64,000 nucleotides of DNA, from assembly GCA_040384645.1 (NCBI GenBank), contig JAZKIX010000010.1:1-64000 (forward strand), written 5' to 3'. Made by a program: the position numbers and the translations under genes. Source of the DNA: JAZKIX01 sp040384645. Its GTDB lineage: Bacteria; Pseudomonadota; Gammaproteobacteria; Burkholderiales; Burkholderiaceae_D. This document shows positions 34,868-42,704 of the stretch, piece by piece. The first letter of the stretch is position 1. The number at the start of each line of letters is the position of its first letter. The notes beneath the pieces are model-generated. The model was given only the letters and a program-made list of their open reading frames with translations. It was not told the origin of the DNA and searched no databases.

Positions 34868-35881
34868 CTAATCCTTGCCACCTTGCTTGCGAAATTGGCC
34901 GGGCGCATCGCCGGTAATTTCACGGAAGGCGGCATAAAAATTCGATTGCGAGGTAAATCCGACCGACAGCCCGATCGACAGCACCGATGCATTCGGCTCT
35001 TCGAGCAACATGCGCTTGGCGGCTGCGATTCTTTGCTCGCGGATATAGCGTGAAAAACCAATGCCGAAGCGGGTATTGATCAATTCCGACAATTGATGCC
35101 CACTCAGCTCAAGTTCCTTGGCTACCAGATTGAGGTTCAGGTTTTCGTTGGTAAAGACCTTATCGACTTCCATCATGTGCTTTAATTTTTTTTCAACCTG
35201 ATTGCAATCGACTGTTTTAAGAGTCGTAGCGGCATACGCGGCTCGTGCCGCTTCGGTCGCGTTATTGATCAGGTCGGGAAATTTAAGCAAGGTAAACACG
35301 ATCAGCGTGAATGCAATGCCGATCAAGCTGGCGTAAGTCATGACGAACACGTGCGATTGGATGAACGGTGTCGCCAGCCCCAGGCCGAACATCAATAAGG
35401 ACAAAAAAAAGAAAGCGCCGTACGCAATCAGTTCCAGCCGGCCCCGTTTGTGCTGCGCCCGCAGCTTGAACACTAACAAGGTCAACCACAGCGCATAAGC
35501 GGTACCGGTCGAAAATGCCAAGGGAATCACGATATCGTTACTTAAAAACGCATTACTGAGCGATGGCAATAGATGCAGCGCCAGAAGAGGACGCGAGGCT
35601 GGATGAAATTGCAAGACTTCGCGGCTGAGGAAATAAAACGAAGGCGGCGTGGCAAACAAGAAGGTGGAATAAAGTTTTGATTCGAACAGATTGCCGCTAT
35701 GCAGTAAGAAATCCAGATGCATGAGTTGCATCGCGCATAAGCTCAGCAACAAGACCGCACAAGCCACTTTCGCCAGCCAGCTGTGATCTTGAAAAGGGTA
35801 GACGAAAAAGTACGCTAGTAATAAAAGCAGGCCGGCGATGACTGAAAAACCGATAAGTAAAATGACGGTGCTTGCAAACAT
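34868..35881 (-). CDS. AraC-family regulator with a membrane sensor domain
   Basis: This 337-residue protein joins seven or so membrane segments (about 1-210) to a cytoplasmic AraC-type double helix-turn-helix (about 235-337: LNLVAKELELSGHQLSELINTRFG and SVLSIGLSVGFTSQSNFYAAFREITG). Membrane-bound AraC regulators of this layout exist in several phyla and presumably sense a membrane or periplasmic signal. The start ATG is at 35881. There is no close operon partner; the esterase gene and repeat copy 8 lie upstream, and the DUF393/desaturase pair is downstream on the same strand. Confidence 0.85.
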   Translation of the reverse strand: MFASTVILLIGFSVIAGLLLLLAYFFVYPFQDHSWLAKVACAVLLLSLCAMQLMHLDFLLHSGNLFESKLYSTFLFATPPSFYFLSREVLQFHPASRPLLALHLLPSLSNAFLSNDIVIPLAFSTGTAYALWLTLLVFKLRAQHKRGRLELIAYGAFFFLSLLMFGLGLATPFIQSHVFVMTYASLIGIAFTLIVFTLLKFPDLINNATEAARAAYAATTLKTVDCNQVEKKLKHMMEVDKVFTNENLNLNLVAKELELSGHQLSELINTRFGIGFSRYIREQRIAAAKRMLLEEPNASVLSIGLSVGFTSQSNFYAAFREITGDAPGQFRKQGGKD

Positions 35882-36010
35882 GGTGGCCTGTGAGATTTAA
35901 AATTTGATCGCTGCGACTGCAACTTTGCCTATTTTAGCGGCGCGACTGCATCAGGTGATGCTGCCATAAACTAGGGTGGGAAACGTGATACTGTAAAAAT
36001 AGCGGGCCAA

Positions 36011-36037
36011 CTCCCGATAATGCTATTTTATCGGGAG
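36011..36037. repeat. Perfect 10-bp inverted repeat overlapping repeat copy 8
   Basis: CTCCCGATAA (36011-36020) and TTATCGGGAG (36028-36037) pair perfectly around a 7-nt loop. The right arm overlaps the start of repeat copy 8, replacing the usual GGGGGTATA with GGGAGTATA. It is unlike the ends of the other copies. Confidence 0.65.
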
Positions 36038-36108
36038 TATAGCCATAAATACAGCTTACCCGCAGGTAAATAAAGCATCAAATAAAATACACCCACCTGT
36101 ATATTTTC
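36033..36108 (+). repeat. Dispersed 75-bp intergenic repeat, copy 8
   Basis: Starts GGGAGTATAGCCATAAATAC, has TACCCGCAGGTAAAT and ends AAAATACACCCACCTGTATATTTT. A more diverged copy, 16 nt from the esterase stop codon on the minus strand. Confidence 0.65.
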
Positions 36109-36123
36109 GGCTTAAAAGCGCTT

Positions 36124-37476
36124 TCAGACAGTCGAATTGCTGTTCGCTTTCACTTGGGTCGAGAAAAAGCGCATCATTTCCAAGGTCGCATCCGGCCCTT
36201 TGCCGTCGGTATAACTGCCGCGTGCGCTACCGCCGGACCAGGCGTGACCGGCGCCGTGGATCAACCAATGCTCGGCCACGGCTTGCCCATCGTTGTCGTG
36301 ATGGGTTTTACGCGTATACGCATGTCCTTGCGGCACGCTGCCGCGCTGGATGACGATTTGGGCTTTTGCATCGCCGGCGCCACTCTTTACTCGCGGCAGA
36401 CTTTGCGCCAGCACTTGTTCTCCGTTGCGCGGATGGACGGTGGTGTCGCGGTCGCCATGAAACACAATTATTGGGATCGTATTCAGTTTGGATGTGGCAC
36501 GCGCACCTGGTTCGGCATTGCCTTGCATCGCGGCCAGGGCCGACGGCAAATCATGCGCCGAGGCATATGGCAAGCCGGAATGTACGCCTACTGCCGCATA
36601 CAAGTCGGGATATTGGCTACCCATGATGACCGCCATGGCGCCGCCGGCGGACAAGCCGGCGACATAAATTTGTGCCGGGTCGCAGCCATACTGTTGGATG
36701 ACTTGCTGCGTGATGCCAGCGATGATGGATGCCTCGCCCTGGCCACGCTGCTGGTCGATGGCGCTGAACCAATTCCAGCATTTGGAGCTGTTGGCTGTTT
36801 GGTTTTGCATCGGATAGACCACCAGGCATTGCTTTTCTTCCGCCAATGCATTCATACGGGTGCCGAAAGCAAAGTCGTCCGGATTTTGGGTGCAGCCGTG
36901 CAGCATCACAATCAGCGGCATTGACTGGTCGTGGTAACTGCTTGGAATGTACAACTTATATGCACGGGTGCCGGCTTGATTGGTATAAGAGCCAGCGATG
37001 AATTGTCCGTTGACGCTGGCATCGTCCTCGGCTTCTGCTCCGACTCCCTGGCCAAATTTGGACTTGAATGATGCCATGTCAAACTGCGCCGGCATCGACG
37101 GCAGATTGCCTTGCAAGCCGCTTAAATCAGTTTGGATGCCCAGCTTTGCCAGCAAGTCGGGTACGAAATTTTGCATCTTGTCGAGATGGACTTGGTTGGA
37201 CTCAAACTGCGGCTCTGCCTGTGGCTCGGCTGCTGATTTCATTTCGGGTTCAGTGGCCGCATGTTTTGACGGTGGCGGATTGATGTCATGCATGGTTCGC
37301 GTCGAATTCGAATTAGCATTCGAATTGGCTGGCGCAGTCCAAGGCTGGGCGCCAGCTTGTGGCGTCAAGCCTTTGAGCGCTTCTTGAATCACTGCGGTGG
37401 CATCGACGGCGCCGCCATTTCGCAAACGTTGGGTCGCGGCGCGCATTTGCGCCATGAGTTTTTCGTGGAGTTTCAT
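36124..37476 (-). CDS. PHB-depolymerase-family esterase
   Basis: This 450-residue alpha/beta-hydrolase belongs to the LpqC/PHB-depolymerase-like esterases. The catalytic part (about 160-440) has the oxyanion segment PLIVMLHGCTQNPDDF, nucleophile in YVAGLSAGGAMA, the aspartate in PIIVFHGDRDTTVHP and the His in GAGHAWSGG. The first 150 residues are a low-complexity, Pro/Ala/Asn/Glu-rich region without a Sec signal, so the enzyme is probably intracellular or granule-associated. It follows an RHH-type regulator with 39-nt spacing. Substrate (PHB granules or another polyester) is inferred from family only. Confidence 0.82.
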   Translation of the reverse strand: MKLHEKLMAQMRAATQRLRNGGAVDATAVIQEALKGLTPQAGAQPWTAPANSNANSNSTRTMHDINPPPSKHAATEPEMKSAAEPQAEPQFESNQVHLDKMQNFVPDLLAKLGIQTDLSGLQGNLPSMPAQFDMASFKSKFGQGVGAEAEDDASVNGQFIAGSYTNQAGTRAYKLYIPSSYHDQSMPLIVMLHGCTQNPDDFAFGTRMNALAEEKQCLVVYPMQNQTANSSKCWNWFSAIDQQRGQGEASIIAGITQQVIQQYGCDPAQIYVAGLSAGGAMAVIMGSQYPDLYAAVGVHSGLPYASAHDLPSALAAMQGNAEPGARATSKLNTIPIIVFHGDRDTTVHPRNGEQVLAQSLPRVKSGAGDAKAQIVIQRGSVPQGHAYTRKTHHDNDGQAVAEHWLIHGAGHAWSGGSARGSYTDGKGPDATLEMMRFFSTQVKANSNSTV

Positions 37477-37515
37477 AATTTTCCTTCGAGAATAGGTGTG
37501 AGGATGAAAGGCCGG

Positions 37516-37920
37516 CTAGCGGATGCGGCCGGCGAGCGCAGCTTTTACCGCTGCGCTGGCGCCCAAGACCGTGACCGATTCGATGGTGCTGAGCGCCAGT
37601 TCCGGCGTCACGTCGTTGCCGATGGTGGCCAAGCCCAGGATCTGGATTTGCAAGGTTTGCCCGGCGCTTTGCACCGCTTCCAGATCGGCGCGGGAATAGT
37701 GTTGCAAGCCTAGAACCAGACTTTTGCGCGCCACGGTTTGCTTGACTACTTCGGCATGGGTGCTTAATTGATTGCGGATGGCTGTCCTGATCAGGTCGGT
37801 CCGGTTGGAATAAAACCCTTCCTGCACCAATAAATCAATTTGCCCCAGATCGATCAGGCCGAGATTGACCGTGATCTTTTCAGTCTCGCTGACCTTGGGT
37901 TTTAGTTCGTGAACGCTCAT
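37516..37920 (-). CDS. Ribbon-helix-helix (CopG-like) regulator
   Basis: A 134-residue protein whose N-terminal half has the RHH pattern: a strand (ITVNLGLIDLGQIDLLV) and helices (FYSNRTDLIRTAIRNQLSTH). The C-terminal half (about 70-134) is a small Ala/Leu-rich domain. It heads a two-gene unit with the esterase. A perfect palindrome 61 nt upstream of its start (37981-37994) is a plausible operator. The pairing of this regulator with a PHB-depolymerase-like enzyme hints at control by polyester metabolism, which is inference. Confidence 0.75.
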   Translation of the reverse strand: MSVHELKPKVSETEKITVNLGLIDLGQIDLLVQEGFYSNRTDLIRTAIRNQLSTHAEVVKQTVARKSLVLGLQHYSRADLEAVQSAGQTLQIQILGLATIGNDVTPELALSTIESVTVLGASAAVKAALAGRIR

Positions 37921-37980
37921 GTTTTGCTCCTATAAATACTTGGATGATATGGATCCGGAATCCGTATGCCATCTATATAC

Positions 37981-37994
37981 CATCCATATGGATG
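37981..37994. promoter_or_regulatory. Palindrome CATCCATATGGATG, candidate RHH operator
   Basis: A perfect 14-bp palindrome in the promoter region of the RHH gene. Related half-sites (ATGATATGGATCC, ATATACCATCC) lie within the 50 nt on its start-codon side. RHH regulators bind short palindromes near their own promoters. Confidence 0.4.
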
Positions 37995-38289
37995 TAATTA
38001 TAGGGTCGAGAACCTGGATTGCAAGTGCTGTTTTCGATAAATGTCAGCACGAGGGCAAAACTGCCACGTTCTTTTGCGTTTAAATCAAGGTGAGTGGGTA
38101 TTCACATGCACGAGTGGCGTGAGATTTTCGTAGCGGGGGATTTAAGGCGCTGGCACTAGGCAAAAGCTGAAGTGCGTTCACTGAAGCACAACTAACGAAG
38201 CGCGGAAGGGGAATAGTGCTGGAATTAGTGCGACATGAAATGGCGGCCTTTCGATACGACAACCATTTCATGCAGCCTAACGAAGGAAA
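37995..38289. other. Intergenic region
   Basis: About 295 nt between the RHH promoter and the aminotransferase 3' end. One short frame (38080-38271) has no recognisable content. No dispersed-repeat copy is present. I see no other structure. Confidence 0.4.
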
Positions 38290-39489
38290 TTAATTCTCGA
38301 TTTTTGCGGCGATCAACTTACCCAAAATCGCAATCCCTTCACGGATTCTGGCGGGCGGTACGGTCACAAAACTGAGGCGGAAGGTATTGCGTTCCGGATT
38401 GTTGGCATAGAACGGCGCGCCTGGCACAAACGCGACTTTGGCTGCGATGGCTTGTTCCAGCAACTGCATGGCGTCGATATGTTTGGGCAAGGTAACCCAG
38501 ATAAACATGCCGCCTTCCGGCCGGGTCCATGTCACCGATGCAGGGAAATGGTCGGTCATGGCGGCCAGCATGGCCTGGCATTGGTCGCCGTAGAGCGAGC
38601 GAATGGTTGGGATGTGTTCTGTCAAGAAGCCATCCTTGATCACTTCGTACACCACCATTTGCGTCAGTTGCGAGGTATGTAAGTCGGCCGCTTGTTTGGC
38701 CAGTTCCAGCCTGCGTGCCAGCGGCAACGGTGCTACTACATAGCCGAGGCGGATGCCGGGCGTCAGCACTTTCGAGAACGAACCCATATAAATCACGCCG
38801 TCCGGGTTCATCGACAGCATCTTTGGCAAAGGTTCGCCGCGATAGCTGAGCGCGCCATAGGGATCGTCTTCGATCAGAGGCAAGCCGAGGCGGGCGCAGG
38901 TTTCAACCAGTTGCTGGCGGCGCTCGATCGACAGGCTGCGGCCAGTCGGGTTTTGGAAATTGGGTAGGGCGTACAAGACGCGGGCGCCTTCGGCCACGGC
39001 TTCAACCGATTGCGGTACCAGACCGTGGTCGTCGGTTTCGACTGAGACAAATTCTGGCCGATAGACTGAAAATGCCTGCAAGGCGCCTAGGTAACTCGGC
39101 GTTTCGACCAGTACCCGGCTGCCTTCATCGATCAGGATCTTGCCTAGCAAATCGAGTGCTTGCTGCGAGCCGGAGGTCATCAGGATTTGTTCCGGCACGA
39201 TTTTCGCACCTTCTTGCGACAGCGAATCGGCAATCCATTCGCGTAGCGGCGTGTAGCCATCGGTCGGACCGTATTGCAACGCGACCTTGCCTTGTTCCGT
39301 CAAGACTTTGTCGAACGCCGTTTTCATTTTTTCGACCGGGAAGGTGGCTGGCGAAGGCAAGCCGCCGGCGAAGGAAATGATTTCCGGACGCTGGGTGATT
39401 TTCAGGATTTCGCGGATGAAGGAGCTTTGCAATTGCTCGGCGCGCTCTGCGAAATGCCATTGGATTGGATTGGGGTTTTCAATTTTCAT
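38290..39489 (-). CDS. PLP-dependent aminotransferase (class I/II, LysN/2-aminoadipate type)
   Basis: This 399-residue fold-type I aminotransferase lacks a DNA-binding domain. The N-terminal FIREILKITQRPEIISFAGGLPSPATFP is typical of 2-aminoadipate/multi-substrate aminotransferases. The PLP lysine is in MGSFSKVLTPGIRLGY, with the PLP-binding LIEDDPYGALSY and the substrate Arg in NTFRLSFV. Downstream on the same strand is the RidA gene's neighbour arrangement (RidA lies 101 nt upstream), a common pairing because RidA clears enamine by-products of PLP enzymes. Substrate not determined. Confidence 0.85.
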   Translation of the reverse strand: MKIENPNPIQWHFAERAEQLQSSFIREILKITQRPEIISFAGGLPSPATFPVEKMKTAFDKVLTEQGKVALQYGPTDGYTPLREWIADSLSQEGAKIVPEQILMTSGSQQALDLLGKILIDEGSRVLVETPSYLGALQAFSVYRPEFVSVETDDHGLVPQSVEAVAEGARVLYALPNFQNPTGRSLSIERRQQLVETCARLGLPLIEDDPYGALSYRGEPLPKMLSMNPDGVIYMGSFSKVLTPGIRLGYVVAPLPLARRLELAKQAADLHTSQLTQMVVYEVIKDGFLTEHIPTIRSLYGDQCQAMLAAMTDHFPASVTWTRPEGGMFIWVTLPKHIDAMQLLEQAIAAKVAFVPGAPFYANNPERNTFRLSFVTVPPARIREGIAILGKLIAAKIEN

Positions 39490-39590
39490 ATTGCTTGGCT
39501 CACTACAAGTCTTACTACAAGGCTCACGGAAAATGGCTCGAATTCGGCTTGGCTATTATTAATAGTTTCCATGCGAGGCGATTTCAGATA

Positions 39591-40049
39591 TCAGGCGACT
39601 TCGGCAATCAATTCAATTTCGACACAAGACCCGAGCGGAATTTGCGCTACGCCAAAGGCAGAACGTGCATGCTTGCCTTGTTCGCCAAAAATCGCAGCCA
39701 ACAGTTCCGAGGCGCCGTTGGTCACTAGATGTTGCTCGATATAGTCGGGTGTGGAATTGACCAGGCACATCACTTTGACGATCCGCGTGACCCTGTTCAA
39801 GTCGCCGCCACAAGCCGCCTGCAAGGTGGCCAGCAAGTCGATCGCCACCGCACGCGCTGCTGTCTTGCCTTCTTCGGTACTCATATCCTTGCCTAATTGA
39901 CCGACCCAGACCTTGCCGTCTTTTTTGGCGATATGCCCTGACAGGAAGATGGTATTGCCGGTTTGCGCATACATGACGTAGGCGGCCACTGGCGCGGCGA
40001 CAGTGGGCAGTGTAATGCCCTGCGCTGTGAGATTTTCGTAGAAAGACAT
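39591..40049 (-). CDS. RidA-family protein
   Basis: A 152-residue RidA/YjgF-like protein: NTIFLSGHIAKKDGKVWVGQLGKDMSTEEGKTAARAVAID, ending GVAQIPLGSCVEIELIAEV. It is longer than the 125-residue RidA at 16305 and closer to the subgroup with an extended N-terminus. It is encoded just upstream of an aminotransferase on the same strand, suggesting a joint role in amino-acid metabolism. Confidence 0.82.
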   Translation of the reverse strand: MSFYENLTAQGITLPTVAAPVAAYVMYAQTGNTIFLSGHIAKKDGKVWVGQLGKDMSTEEGKTAARAVAIDLLATLQAACGGDLNRVTRIVKVMCLVNSTPDYIEQHLVTNGASELLAAIFGEQGKHARSAFGVAQIPLGSCVEIELIAEVA

Positions 40050-40214
40050 AGTGGTTCCAGTGATTACACAACTATTGCGTTGAATTACGTTGAAAATAGT
40101 GCTGTTTAAAACGGCAGGCTATTGTACGGCCTGGCCGCCTGTAAATACACCCCTGCGACGGCTCAAGGCGCCTTGGAGCGGTTTTCCCTGATTTCTGCTT
40201 GGATTGTGTATTCG

Positions 40215-40805
40215 TCAGAGCCACACCGCTAAAGCTGAATACAGGGTCGCCAGAATCATCAAGGTCTTGAACAGATTTTGCCAAAGCGCTTGGGTCAGAT
40301 AACGGCGTAAGGTCGCGCCGATGCAAGCCCAGAGACTGATACAAGGAAGATTGACGGCGCAAAACACTAAAGTAAATATGCCGATGGCGAGCCAGACTGG
40401 CTGCATCGCGGGCAAAAATGCCGCAGCGCCGGTAATGCCCATCATCCACACTTTAGGATTGACAAACTGAAACAACACGGCGCCCCAAAACGGCATCGGC
40501 GTGCCTTGCTCGACCGCCGCTTGCTTGAATGTCATCCGCCGTAATTGCCACGCTAAATAGACCAGGTAGCTGGAGCCAATGACCTTGAGCATTAAATGCG
40601 CCGATGGCAGCGCCAGAATCAAGCTGCCGATTCCTGCTGCACACAGAACCAGCAAGATGCCACCCCCGACCGAAATTCCCAGGATATGCGGAATCGAGCG
40701 CACAAAACCAAACACGATGCCAGACGATGTCAGCATGATGTTATTTGGGCCGGGCGTTATCGACAATACGAAAGCAAACATGGCAAGTGGTAGGAGCGAT
40801 TGCAT
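40215..40805 (-). CDS. LysE/RhtB-family amino-acid exporter
   Basis: From the ATG at 40805 this is a 196-residue inner-membrane protein with five to six membrane segments and the LysE-family motif ITPGPNNIMLTSSG near the N-terminus, then the NPKVWMMGITGAAAF segment. These exporters remove amino acids such as lysine, threonine or homoserine. The longer frame from 40865 adds 20 polar residues that belong to repeat copy 9 and is rejected. It is divergent from a MocR-type regulator, its likely controller. Confidence 0.85.
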   Translation of the reverse strand: MQSLLPLAMFAFVLSITPGPNNIMLTSSGIVFGFVRSIPHILGISVGGGILLVLCAAGIGSLILALPSAHLMLKVIGSSYLVYLAWQLRRMTFKQAAVEQGTPMPFWGAVLFQFVNPKVWMMGITGAAAFLPAMQPVWLAIGIFTLVFCAVNLPCISLWACIGATLRRYLTQALWQNLFKTLMILATLYSALAVWL

Positions 40806-40851
40806 AGTGGTGTTGTAGTCGAAAAATAGTCTGTCAATATGGCTATTACAA

Positions 40852-40926
40852 GGGGGTATAGGCAAAAATACTGACTATCCCGCACGTTTATATTGCACCT
40901 TTAAAAATACATAGGGGAGTATTTTT
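40852..40926 (+). repeat. Dispersed 75-bp intergenic repeat, copy 9
   Basis: Starts GGGGGTATAGGCAAAAATAC, has TATCCCGCACGTTTATATTG and ends AAAAATACATAGGGGAGTATTTTT, a perfect hairpin. It is the only copy between divergent genes (LysE exporter and MocR regulator), so it lies in a promoter region. Confidence 0.8.
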
Positions 40927-41046
40927 AGGCCGAACATCGTCAAAATTGAAGCAGTATTCGCCTATGAAGCTCAGGCAATATCCCTAAGCCCCCGCCAATA
41001 ATCCCAAGCGCCGATCCTTTCAACAACCAGCTTTTGTCAGAAAGTG

Positions 41047-41092
41047 GTTTATCTTAATCGACAAAACCAATACACTACCGGTACAGTTTATC
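41047..41092. promoter_or_regulatory. Direct repeat GTTTATC, candidate MocR site
   Basis: GTTTATC occurs at 41047-41053 and 41086-41092, 39 bp apart, directly upstream of the MocR gene. MocR regulators such as PdxR bind direct repeats. The repeat is short and could be chance. Confidence 0.3.
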
Positions 41093-41120
41093 GAATAATT
41101 ATCAGGATTGTTACGGCAAC

Positions 41121-42587
41121 ATGACCAATACAAAATTTGCAAAAAATGCAGGGCCGGGCTTGCCGAGCCATCCGCTACATGTCATATCGCGGACCTCGGA
41201 GTGCTCGCTGGTGGAGCAAATCGTGCGCTCGATTGCGTCCCGCATCGACGATAAATTGTTACGTACCGGTTCGCGCATGCCGTCGATCCGCGACTTTGCC
41301 GAAAGCCATGGCGTATCGCGTTTTACCGTGGTTGAAGGCTATGACCGCCTGGTTGCCAGCGGCTATCTAGAATCGCGCCGTGGCGCCGGATTTTTTGTGC
41401 GAGAGCGGGCGCCGATGCATGCCGGCTTACGCCTCAGTACGCCGGAGGATTCGCCGGCGCCGCAGCTAGATGTCGTGTGGCTGGTGCGCAATATGTTTCG
41501 GCAATTGCCTTCGCAAAAAATGCCCGGCTCCGGTCTGTTGCCACCCGATTGGCTGGATGGCGAACTGATCGCCAATGGCTTGCGCGCGATCAGCCGGCAA
41601 CACCAAAATTTGCTTTTGCATTACGGTACGCCACAGGGATTTTTACCCTTGCGCCAGCAATTGCAATTGAAGCTGGCCGGTTTGGAAATCGCGTGCTCGC
41701 CCGAGCAAATCCTGACCACATCCGGCGTCACCCAAGGCCTTGATCTGGTGGCACGAGAATTTGTGCAGCCCGGCGACACGATTTTTGTCGACGACCCGGC
41801 GTGGTTCCTGATGTTTGGCTCCTTTGCCGCGATGGGGGCAAAACTGGTCGGCATTCCGCGCCTGGCCGATGGGCCCGATATTGCTCAATTGGCGCAATTG
41901 GCGGCCCTGCATAAACCCAAGCTGTATGTCATCAATTCGATTTTGCATAATCCGACCTCGACTTCGCTATCGGCAGCAAAAGCGTTTCAGGTATTGAAAA
42001 TCGCCGAGGCGCATGACTTCATGATTGTGGAAGACGACATTTATTGCGATATGCATCCGGGCACCGCGATCCAGGCGGCAACCCGCCTTGCCACGCTGGA
42101 TCAGCTGCAGCGGGTGATTTATCTCGGCGGATTTTCCAAGACGCTGGCGGCCAATTTGCGGGTCGGTTTCATTGCCTGTTCGCGCGCTTTGGCAACCCGG
42201 CTGTCGGATCGGAAAATGCTCACTACCTTAACCACCAGCGAAGTCGGCGAACGCATCATCTACAAGATTTTGTCGGAAGGTCATTATCGTAAGCATCTCG
42301 ACCGTCTGCGCAATAAGCTCGACGATTTCCGTGGCAAGACCATCAAGAATCTGGAGCAGCTCGGATTGAAAATTGACGCGCCGACCGCCGCCGGCATGTT
42401 CCTGTGGGTCGAAGCTGGCTGCGATACCAATGTCTTGACTGAAAAAGCGATGGCGGCAGGGTATCTTTTTGCGCCAGGCAGCCTGTTTTCGCCCAGCCAA
42501 TTGCCTTCGACCCGGATGCGCATCAATGTCGCGACCATGTCCGATCCCGGCATTTGGCAATTTTTGCAAGGAGCCTTGGACATCTAA
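41121..42587 (+). CDS. MocR-type regulator (GntR HTH fused to aminotransferase domain)
   Basis: This 488-residue protein has an N-terminal GntR winged helix (about 28-95: LVEQIVRSIASRIDDKLLRTGSRMPSIRDFAESHGVSRFTVVEGYDRL) and a fold-type I aminotransferase domain (about 120-488) with PLP lysine in YLGGFSKTLAANLRVGF and aspartate in VEDDIYCDMH. MocR proteins sense PLP or amino-acid adducts and activate or repress nearby genes. The divergent LysE exporter is the probable target. Length fits the family. Confidence 0.88.
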   Translation: MTNTKFAKNAGPGLPSHPLHVISRTSECSLVEQIVRSIASRIDDKLLRTGSRMPSIRDFAESHGVSRFTVVEGYDRLVASGYLESRRGAGFFVRERAPMHAGLRLSTPEDSPAPQLDVVWLVRNMFRQLPSQKMPGSGLLPPDWLDGELIANGLRAISRQHQNLLLHYGTPQGFLPLRQQLQLKLAGLEIACSPEQILTTSGVTQGLDLVAREFVQPGDTIFVDDPAWFLMFGSFAAMGAKLVGIPRLADGPDIAQLAQLAALHKPKLYVINSILHNPTSTSLSAAKAFQVLKIAEAHDFMIVEDDIYCDMHPGTAIQAATRLATLDQLQRVIYLGGFSKTLAANLRVGFIACSRALATRLSDRKMLTTLTTSEVGERIIYKILSEGHYRKHLDRLRNKLDDFRGKTIKNLEQLGLKIDAPTAAGMFLWVEAGCDTNVLTEKAMAAGYLFAPGSLFSPSQLPSTRMRINVATMSDPGIWQFLQGALDI

Positions 42588-42704
42588 AACCGCTTGGTTT
42601 TGCCGGTTTGAAAGCGACAAGCTTGCCTGCGGCCTTGAAATCGCTTTTATAATCCCCATCTCGAAAATATTCTTTTATTAACAACGTCGTTCAACGAGGT
42701 AAAA

